NCBI GenBank assembly: GCA_011372105.1 | Contig: DRTT01000010.1 | Coordinates: 1 to 23,505, forward strand | From: Candidatus Aerophobota bacterium | GTDB taxonomy: Bacteria > Aerophobota > Aerophobia > Aerophobales > B3-G15 | Length of the DNA stretch: 23,505 nucleotides | Reading direction: 5' to 3' | Shown: positions 7,248-13,208 of the stretch, piece after piece | Layout of the letters: each line of letters begins with the position of its first letter | Position numbering within the stretch: the first letter of the stretch is position 1 | Notes under the pieces: model-generated | Databases searched by the model: none | What the model saw: only the letters and a program-made list of their open reading frames with translations | Told to the model about the DNA's origin: nothing | Made by a program: the position numbers and the translations under genes

Positions 7248-7746
7248 AAAAATTTTAAAAGGAAAGGTTCATAAATTAGGAGATGATATAAATACCGACT
7301 ACATCATCTCAGGAAGGTATAAATTTAAGACTCTTGACCCAAATGAGCTTGCAAGACACCTCCTTGAAGATATATGTCCTGATTTCTACCAAAAAATATC
7401 ACCCGGGGATTTCATTGTAGCAGGTGAAAATTTCGGATGCGGTTCCTCAAGAGAACAGGCTCCCCTTGCCATAAAGTATGCAGGCATTGGAGCAGTCATT
7501 GCGAAGTCTTTTGCAAGGATATTTTATCGGAATGCAATTAACATAGGTCTTCCCATAATCATAACAGACACCGATGAAATAAACCAGGACGATACTCTTC
7601 TAATTGACCTTAAAAAAGGAGCAATAACTGTCTGCAATAGAGAAAAAACCTTATCCATTACCCCTTTTCCTTCTGAGATACTGAGCATAATTGAGGCAGG
7701 AGGTCTTGTGGAATACTTTAAAAAATACGGAGGGTGGAGGATTTAA
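7240..7746 (+). CDS. leuD: 3-isopropylmalate dehydratase / homoaconitase small subunit family
   Basis: Small swivel-domain subunit that completes the active site of the preceding large subunit. The 168 residues begin with the typical [20 protein letters not shown] and carry [13 protein letters not shown] at 62-74, in which the Ser-Arg pair binds substrate. [20 protein letters not shown] follows. The loop that distinguishes substrates in studied archaeal homologues, just after Gly-Arg/Lys-Tyr, reads YKFKT at 27-31. The archaeal forms I remember are YLVY for isopropylmalate isomerase and YLRT for homoaconitase, so substrate is left open. ATG at 7240 is supported by AAGGAG at 7226-7231 and overlaps the large-subunit stop by 8 bases. 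The gene symbol denotes the family only. Confidence 0.9.
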   Translation: MSEKILKGKVHKLGDDINTDYIISGRYKFKTLDPNELARHLLEDICPDFYQKISPGDFIVAGENFGCGSSREQAPLAIKYAGIGAVIAKSFARIFYRNAINIGLPIIITDTDEINQDDTLLIDLKKGAITVCNREKTLSITPFPSEILSIIEAGGLVEYFKKYGGWRI

Positions 7747-7783
7747 AACCTGATAGGGGTAAAACAGGAAAAACAGAGTAGAA

Positions 7784-7811
7784 TTGACAAAGACACTCTT
7801 TTTATTATCAT
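7784..7811 (+). promoter_or_regulatory. Promoter for the manC-to-16073 operon
   Basis: TTGACA (7784-7789), a 16-base spacer, then TATCAT (7806-7811, five of six). It lies in the 98-base gap between the small dehydratase subunit gene and manC, the only sizeable gap before the end of the eight-gene unit at 16073. No hairpin terminator for the preceding unit was found here. Confidence 0.65.
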
Positions 7812-7844
7812 TTCAGTAGTTTAAAGTAAAATGAGAGGGAAAAG

Positions 7845-8927
7845 ATGGCATATGGTATCATTATGGCTGGAGGATTTGGCAAGAGACTCTGGCCAGAAAG
7901 TAACATCAACCACCCCAAACAATTTCTGGCTATAAAAGGAGGGGAAAGTCTTCTTCTTTTAACTTATAAAAGATGTGTCAATCTGTTCGGTAAAGAAAAC
8001 GTATACATTGTAACCCGTCGCGAGCTTGTGGAAAAAACCCTCTCCCATATTCCCGGGCTTTCTTCTGAGAAAATAATAAAAGAACCAGAGGGAAGAGATA
8101 CAGCTCCCTGTATAGGATTTGCTACTGTTTACATAAAAAAACAAAAAAGGGAAGATACACCTCTTGTCTTTCTTCCCTCTGACCACCTGATCGAAAACGA
8201 CCAAAAGTTTAATAAAACAATTAAGGTAGCTATAAAGCTTGCAGAAAAGGGACATCTTGTGACAGTTGGCATCAAGCCCACAAGAGCTGAAACAGGATAC
8301 GGATATATAAAAGTGGGAGAAAAAATAGAGGAGCTTGATGGAATTTCCTGTTATAAACTGGAAAGGTTCACTGAAAAACCATCACACAAAAAAGCAAAAA
8401 GTTTTCTTGAAAGCGGAGATTTCCTTTGGAATGCAGGGATGTTTGCCTGGCGTCCAGGTGTGATACTTGAAGAAATTAAAACACATCTTCCTCTACTTTA
8501 CGAGGGGATAAAGAAAATAGAGGATGCCCTCGGGACTCCCGGAGAAGAAGAAGTTATAGAAAAAGTCTACCCCCAGCTCCCCAAAATCTCCATTGATTAC
8601 GCAGTGATGGAAAAAACCAAAAAAGCTGCAGTTATCCCGGCAGAATTTGTATGGGACGATATTGGTGAGTGGCAGGCTTTATTTAGAATCTTCCCAAAAG
8701 ATGAAAAAGGCAACATTGTTCGGGGAATAGTCAAAGAGATAGAAACAGGGAACTGTATATTGATAAACAAAGAAAAAAAAATCCTTGGAGTAATAGGGGT
8801 CTCTAATTTGATTGTCGTAAATTCTGAAAAGGGGACACTTATCTTAAACAGGGAATCTTCTGGAAGAATGAAGGAATTTGTGGACGAGATATTAAAGGAC
8901 GAGAAGTTGAAAAAATATGTGGAGTAA
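7845..8927 (+). CDS. manC: Mannose-1-phosphate guanylyltransferase
   Basis: Makes GDP-mannose from mannose-1-phosphate and GTP for glycan or glycolipid synthesis; cytoplasmic nucleotidyltransferase. The 360 residues start with the pyrophosphorylase signature MAGGFGKRLWPES at 7-19 and HPKQF at 23-27. EPEGRDTAP, FLPSDHLI, ETGYGYI, ERFTEKP and FLWNAGMF follow, then WDDIGEW. The length is that of the single-function enzyme; the C-terminal phosphomannose isomerase domain of bifunctional ManC/AlgA proteins is absent. The ATG has GAGGGA at 7835-7840 close upstream. pepP starts 2 bases after its stop, making manC the first gene of the long operon. No other mannose or capsule gene is beside it, so the glycan it serves is unknown. 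Confidence 0.94.
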   Translation: MAYGIIMAGGFGKRLWPESNINHPKQFLAIKGGESLLLLTYKRCVNLFGKENVYIVTRRELVEKTLSHIPGLSSEKIIKEPEGRDTAPCIGFATVYIKKQKREDTPLVFLPSDHLIENDQKFNKTIKVAIKLAEKGHLVTVGIKPTRAETGYGYIKVGEKIEELDGISCYKLERFTEKPSHKKAKSFLESGDFLWNAGMFAWRPGVILEEIKTHLPLLYEGIKKIEDALGTPGEEEVIEKVYPQLPKISIDYAVMEKTKKAAVIPAEFVWDDIGEWQALFRIFPKDEKGNIVRGIVKEIETGNCILINKEKKILGVIGVSNLIVVNSEKGTLILNRESSGRMKEFVDEILKDEKLKKYVE

Positions 8928-8929
8928 TA

Positions 8930-9961
8930 ATGGATTATCGCTGGGAGAAACTGAAAAGAAAATTAGAAGAAAAAGGTCTTGATGCTTTCCTTATCACTTC
9001 CAGAGTGGATATTTTTTATTTTTCCGGAGTTTGGGTAGAAGGAGCAGCACTTTTTACTCCACATAGAAAATTTATCCTGACCTCACCCATGTACCGGGAA
9101 GAAACAGAAAGAATAAAGAATAGATGGGAAATTGCAATATATAAAAACACTCTGGAGAACACGTTAAAGAAAATAGCAGAGCTTATTAAAATAAAAAGGT
9201 GTGGATTTGAGCAAAACTCCCTAACTTTTGCAGGTTATAAAAGGATAAAGGAAAATTTTTCGTCAGAGCTTGTTCCCTGCGACTTTGTAGGAAAAATAAG
9301 GTCAGTGAAAGAAAAAGAAGAGATAGAATTTATAAAGAAGGCAGCAAAAATCACCTTAAGTGCTTTTGACTATCTGAGAGGAATTTTACACACAGGAATA
9401 AGAGAAAAAGATGTTGCAAGAGAATGCATAAATTACATATTAAAAGAAGCAGATGACCTTGCATTTGATCCCATAGTTCTTTTTGGAGAAAGGACATCTC
9501 TGCCTCATGGAGCTCCTACAGAAAGAAAATTAAAAAAAGGAGACCTTGTAACCATAGATATAGGAGCAAGGGTAAAAGGTTACTGTGCAGATATTACAAG
9601 GACATTTGTATGGGGTAGTCCTCCCTCAAAAACCTGGGAGGAGAGACTAAAACTTCTGGAAAGTGTGAAAAGAAAGGCTATTGAACGGATAAAACCAGGA
9701 GTAAAATCATCCGAGATTCATAAAATCGTTAAAGAAGAACTTACAAGAAAAGGCTATGCAGAGAATTTTCTGCACGGAACAGGTCATGGAGTGGGTCTTG
9801 AGGTGCACGAGGAGCCTTTTATCAAACAAAAATCCAACGCCTCTCTTAAAGACGGTATGGTGATTACTGTGGAACCGGGTATATATTTCAGTGGAGAAGG
9901 AGGAGCAAGATTAGAAGATACAATTTTAGTAACAAGTAAAGGAGGTAAAATTCTGCCATGA
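8930..9961 (+). CDS. pepP: Xaa-Pro aminopeptidase (M24 metallopeptidase)
   Basis: Removes the N-terminal residue from peptides with proline in second position; cytoplasmic. The 343 residues contain a creatinase-like N-terminal domain (about 1-125) and a pita-bread catalytic domain. All five metal ligands are visible: D210 (TIDIGA), D221 (CADITRT), H286 (HGTGHGVG), E315 (VEPGIY) and E329 (ARLEDT), plus H193 in LPHG. Length is normal for the short form of the family. Its stop overlaps the efp start by 4 bases (ATGA, 9958-9961). A pepP-efp-accB-accC order is seen in many Gram-positive and thermophilic bacteria, and both PepP and EF-P deal with proline-containing polypeptides. Confidence 0.93.
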   Translation: MDYRWEKLKRKLEEKGLDAFLITSRVDIFYFSGVWVEGAALFTPHRKFILTSPMYREETERIKNRWEIAIYKNTLENTLKKIAELIKIKRCGFEQNSLTFAGYKRIKENFSSELVPCDFVGKIRSVKEKEEIEFIKKAAKITLSAFDYLRGILHTGIREKDVARECINYILKEADDLAFDPIVLFGERTSLPHGAPTERKLKKGDLVTIDIGARVKGYCADITRTFVWGSPPSKTWEERLKLLESVKRKAIERIKPGVKSSEIHKIVKEELTRKGYAENFLHGTGHGVGLEVHEEPFIKQKSNASLKDGMVITVEPGIYFSGEGGARLEDTILVTSKGGKILP

Positions 9962-10515
9962 TTACAGCAAATGACCTCAGGGAAGGTATGACAATAGATA
10001 TAGATGGAGCTTTATACGTGGTGGAAGAATTTCAACATGTCAAGAGAGGAAGAGGAGGAGCATTTGTAAGAACCAGGCTAAAGAATCTTCAAACCTCACA
10101 GGTATTAAGAAAAGTTTTTCAACCAGAGGAAAAAATAAAAGATGCCTTTATTGAACAAAAGCCTGCCCAGTATCTTTACCGGGAAGGTGATAACTTTTAT
10201 TTCATGGACCTTGAAACCTTTGAGGAGAAGGTCCTTCACAAAGACCAGCTTTCGCAAAAAGCCCATTTTTTAAAAGAAAATATGGAGGTTAACCTTCAGA
10301 TATACGAGGGGAAAATAGTAGGGATTGAGCTTCCTGTTTTTGTAGAAATGGAGGTGAAAAAAGCAGAACCTGGTGTAAAAGGAGATACTGTTGGCTCTGC
10401 TACCAAGCTTGTCACTGTGGAATCCGGGTATAAGCTGCAGGTTCCTATTTTCATAAAAGAAGGAGACATAATCCGAATAGATACGCGAAGTGGAGAATAT
10501 GTTGGAAAAAAATAA
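9958..10515 (+). CDS. efp: Translation elongation factor P
   Basis: Binds between ribosomal P and E sites and relieves stalling at consecutive prolines. The 185 residues span the three EF-P domains: MITANDLREGMTIDIDGALY starts the KOW-like domain I, and the protein ends with the OB domain signature GDIIRIDTRSGEYVGK. The domain I loop that reaches the peptidyl-transferase centre reads VKRGRGGAF at 28-36, so its tip residue is R32, where the commonest form has Lys in PGKG. Arg at this position is known from EF-P that is rhamnosylated by EarP, but the Pro-to-Arg change at residue 30 is unlike that group as I know it. No modification enzyme gene is in the window. The start is coupled to the pepP stop. 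Confidence 0.96.
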   Translation: MITANDLREGMTIDIDGALYVVEEFQHVKRGRGGAFVRTRLKNLQTSQVLRKVFQPEEKIKDAFIEQKPAQYLYREGDNFYFMDLETFEEKVLHKDQLSQKAHFLKENMEVNLQIYEGKIVGIELPVFVEMEVKKAEPGVKGDTVGSATKLVTVESGYKLQVPIFIKEGDIIRIDTRSGEYVGKK

Positions 10516-10538
10516 AAAATAAAAATGGAAAGGGAAAA

Positions 10539-10997
10539 ATGGACCTTGAAGAGTTAAAGAAAATAGTCGGTATCTTTGAGTCGTCTTCTCTCTCTGAACT
10601 CGAGATAGAGGAAAGGGGGGTTCGTCTTCGACTGGTTAAAAAGACTGCAGAGCATACAAATGAGAAAAAAACACTCCCACAGGAGAGAGAGGAAGCAAGG
10701 CAGGTTGTGGAGGAAGAAAAAAAAGAGGAAAAGGAAGGCGGTAAAGAGTTTTTTGTCAGATCACCTCTTGTAGGAACATTTTACAGAGCTCGCTCTCCAG
10801 GCGAGGAACCTCTGGTGGAAGTGGGTGAATATGTTCGTCCCGGACAACCACTTTGCATAATAGAAGCTATGAAAGTAATGAATGAGGTAACCTCTGATGT
10901 AGCAGGAAGAGTAAAGGAGATACTTGTTGAAAATGGGCAACCGGTGGAATACGACCAGGAACTTTTCGTTATTGAGATTGAAAAAGAGGAGGAATAG
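10539..10997 (+). CDS. accB: Biotin carboxyl carrier protein of acetyl-CoA carboxylase
   Basis: Carries biotin between the carboxylase and transferase half-reactions of acetyl-CoA carboxylase, the first step of fatty acid synthesis. The 152 residues have an N-terminal MDLEELKKIVGIFESSSLSE segment typical of AccB, and a charged flexible linker rich in Glu and Lys (about 36-70). The biotinyl domain follows from about 72, with IIEAMKVMNEV placing the biotin-accepting lysine at K112. GQPVEYDQELFVIE closes the domain. It lies 23 bases after efp and directly abuts accC. The carboxyltransferase genes accA and accD are not in the window. Confidence 0.95.
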   Translation: MDLEELKKIVGIFESSSLSELEIEERGVRLRLVKKTAEHTNEKKTLPQEREEARQVVEEEKKEEKEGGKEFFVRSPLVGTFYRARSPGEEPLVEVGEYVRPGQPLCIIEAMKVMNEVTSDVAGRVKEILVENGQPVEYDQELFVIEIEKEEE

Positions 10998-12344
10998 TTG
11001 TTTAACAAAATCCTTATTGCCAACAGAGGAGAGGTAGCCTTACGTATTATAAGAGCATGTAAGGAGCTTGGAATAGAATCGGTTGTTGTTTTCTCCAAAG
11101 AAGACCAGCACTCCCTCCCTGTTTTGTTTGCTGATGAGGCTATATGTATAGGCCCAAGAGAACCTGCTGAAAGCTACCTCAATGTGCCAAGAATAATAAG
11201 TGCTGCTGAAATATCTGGTGCTGATGCCATACATCCAGGATATGGCTTTTTGGCGGAAAATGAACAGTTTGCCGAGATATGTCGCAGTTCTGGAATAGAA
11301 TTCATTGGCCCGGCTCACGAGGTCATGAGAAAACTCGGGAATAAATTGGAAGCACGTAACACTTTATCCAGGGCAGGAATACCCATAATCCCCGGTTCTG
11401 ACAGGGTAATAAAGAATAAAAAGGAGGCAAAAAAGGTAATATCTGAAATCGGCTATCCTGTGATGTTAAAAGCAGCAATGGGAGGAGGAGGAAGGGGAAT
11501 GAGAGTGGTGTGGAATGACGAGGAATTTGCCTCATGCTTTAGCGTTGCCCAGCAGGAAGCAAAGGTTGCTTTTGGAAGCCCTGACCTTTACATTGAGAAG
11601 TATATCCCCCGAGCAAGACACGTGGAATTTCAAATAATGGCTGATTTTTTCGGGCATGTAGTCCACTTTGGAGAGAGAAATTGCTCCATCCAGAGAAGAT
11701 ACCAGAAGCTCATAGAAGAGTCTCCCTTTATCTTCATAAACGAGGAGCAAAGAAAAAAAATGGGGGAAATTGCCCTGAAGGTGGCAAAGGAGCTCGGGTA
11801 TACCGGAGCAGGCACTGTGGAATTCCTCCTTGATGAGGAGGGTAACTTTTATTTTATGGAAATGAATACCCGTCTGCAGGTTGAACATCCTGTAACAGAG
11901 ATGGTTACAGGAAGGGACCTGGTGAAAGACCAGATAAGAGTGGCAGGAGGAGAGGCCCTCGGTTACACTCAGGAAGATATAACCATAAATGGAGTGGCTA
12001 TTGAGTGTCGAATTAACGCTGAGGACCCTGATAAAAATTTTGCTCCTTCTCCAGGTAAAGTGACCGCCTTCCATATTCCTGGAGGACCGGGCATAAGAGT
12101 GGATACTCATGTTTTTGCCGGATACTCTGTGCCTTCCTCTTATGATTCTTTGATAGCCAAGCTTATAAGCTGGGGAAAAGACAGACAGGAAGCCATAGCC
12201 AGGATGAAAAGAGCCCTTGAGGAATTTGTTATAGAAGGTGTGAAGACAATTATTCCTTTACATCAGAAAATCATTGAACATGAGGATTTTCTAAGCGGTA
12301 ATTTTTACACCGACTTTGTTGAAAAGAAAATATTAAAAAGCTGA
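10998..12344 (+). CDS. accC: Biotin carboxylase subunit of acetyl-CoA carboxylase
   Basis: Uses ATP and bicarbonate to carboxylate the biotin on AccB. The 448 residues form the three-part ATP-grasp enzyme: FNKILIANRGEVALRII at the start and AIHPGYGFLAEN at 78-88. K158 and the glycine loop GGGGRGM are at 162-168, and HVEFQ at 208-212. ERNCSIQRRYQKLIEE follows at 226-241, and MEMNTRLQVEHPVTE at 286-300. E274, E287 and R291 correspond to metal-binding and catalytic residues of the E. coli enzyme. Start is TTG at 10998, immediately after the accB stop; GAGGAGG at 10986-10992 gives 5-base spacing and the first residues fit the family exactly. In this operon it most likely serves fatty acid synthesis, although propionyl-CoA-type carboxylases use similar subunits. 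Confidence 0.95.
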   Translation: MFNKILIANRGEVALRIIRACKELGIESVVVFSKEDQHSLPVLFADEAICIGPREPAESYLNVPRIISAAEISGADAIHPGYGFLAENEQFAEICRSSGIEFIGPAHEVMRKLGNKLEARNTLSRAGIPIIPGSDRVIKNKKEAKKVISEIGYPVMLKAAMGGGGRGMRVVWNDEEFASCFSVAQQEAKVAFGSPDLYIEKYIPRARHVEFQIMADFFGHVVHFGERNCSIQRRYQKLIEESPFIFINEEQRKKMGEIALKVAKELGYTGAGTVEFLLDEEGNFYFMEMNTRLQVEHPVTEMVTGRDLVKDQIRVAGGEALGYTQEDITINGVAIECRINAEDPDKNFAPSPGKVTAFHIPGGPGIRVDTHVFAGYSVPSSYDSLIAKLISWGKDRQEAIARMKRALEEFVIEGVKTIIPLHQKIIEHEDFLSGNFYTDFVEKKILKS

Positions 12345-12359
12345 GAAGAGGAGAAAATT

Positions 12360-12668
12360 TTGGAAGAAAAAACTTACAAAATAGAGAAAAAGGTCCTTAC
12401 AAAATTAATAAAAAAAGAGATAAAACAGATAGAGGGTGTCTGGTCTGTAAAAAAAGGACTCTTTGGGGATAATATTCAGATAAAACAGACCCCCGAGGGG
12501 ACAGAAATAAAAATCGGTCTTGTGGTGAAAAAAGGAAACTTCATTCCCACCATTGTCGAAGAGGTTCAAAAAAGAATAAAGGAGGAAATAGAGGAAAATC
12601 TGGGAATTAAGGTAAAAAAGATAGATGTAATAATAAAAGGGATAAAATTTATCCCGAAGTCTGATTAA
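12360..12668 (+). CDS. Asp23/Gls24-family (DUF322) envelope stress protein
   Basis: Short cytoplasmic protein of 102 residues with the Asp23/Gls24 pattern: ISKKVL-like KIEKKVLTKLIKKEIKQIEGV, then strand-forming EIKIGLVVKKGNFIPTIVEEVQ. It ends with KIDVIIKGIKF, where the family usually has VNVxVxGI/V. It is shorter than typical Asp23 proteins (about 120-170 residues). In staphylococci Asp23 is a membrane-associated protein anchored by AmaP, and loss affects cell-envelope stress responses. The start is TTG at 12360, with GAGGAG at 12348-12353 six bases upstream; no ATG is near. The next gene encodes an AmaP-like anchor 11 bases downstream, supporting the assignment. Confidence 0.85.
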   Translation: MEEKTYKIEKKVLTKLIKKEIKQIEGVWSVKKGLFGDNIQIKQTPEGTEIKIGLVVKKGNFIPTIVEEVQKRIKEEIEENLGIKVKKIDVIIKGIKFIPKSD

Positions 12669-12679
12669 AGGAGGGACTT

Positions 12680-13201
12680 ATGAAAATTTATCAGAAAGTT
12701 TTATGGATTATAGGGCTTGTTTCCCTTGCTGCTTTTTCCATAGGAGGACTTACAGTAAGTACAGGAGCTATGCCAAAAATTCTCATCTTCAGTGCTTTAA
12801 CAGCAGTGGAACTTAATTTCATCGTCAAACTTATAACCACTGTGGTATTTGCTTTTCTTCTTTTTTTGAGCATCTACCTTCCCATTTTCACCTGGACAGA
12901 AAAAAAGGGCACGATAATTCCTTTGAGAAACCCTCTTGGCGAAATTGAAATATCTCAGAGAGCAATATCTGACTTCATCCAGAGAGTGGGAAGAGAAGTT
13001 GAAGGAGTGCAGGACCTTAAAGCAAAAGTTAGATCAACTGAAGAAGGGGTTGACGTAGAGCTTTCTCTTTCAGTCCAGGCTCAGGGTGAGATTCCAAGGC
13101 TTATAGATGAGCTTCAAAATGTTATAAAAAAATACCTTAACACTACTGTGGGAATTGAAAACGTTAGAGAGATAAAAGTAAAAGTGGGGAAGATAGTTTA
13201 G
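12680..13201 (+). CDS. amaP: AmaP-like alkaline shock response membrane anchor protein
   Basis: Inner-membrane protein of 173 residues with two hydrophobic segments (about 7-25 and 46-70) and a cytoplasmic C-terminal domain. It shows the AmaP pattern IIPLRNPLGEIEISQRAISDFI at about 79-100, followed by an Asp23-like alpha/beta fold (VDVELSLSVQAQGEIPRL, IENVREIKVKVGKIV). In Staphylococcus aureus AmaP anchors Asp23 to the membrane, and the preceding gene encodes an Asp23-family protein. The ATG has GGAGGGAC at 12670-12677 directly upstream. The following gene begins within a few bases of its stop. Name given by family resemblance. Confidence 0.82.
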   Translation: MKIYQKVLWIIGLVSLAAFSIGGLTVSTGAMPKILIFSALTAVELNFIVKLITTVVFAFLLFLSIYLPIFTWTEKKGTIIPLRNPLGEIEISQRAISDFIQRVGREVEGVQDLKAKVRSTEEGVDVELSLSVQAQGEIPRLIDELQNVIKKYLNTTVGIENVREIKVKVGKIV

Positions 13202-13208
13202 CTTGCAG

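Noticed and set aside
11532..12110. Minus-strand open frame of 192 codons inside accC
   Set aside because: It lies wholly within a firmly identified gene, has no family resemblance, and reflects the base composition of the opposite strand. The same holds for open frames at 1944-2276, 2927-3274, 5896-6111 and 21953-22234.
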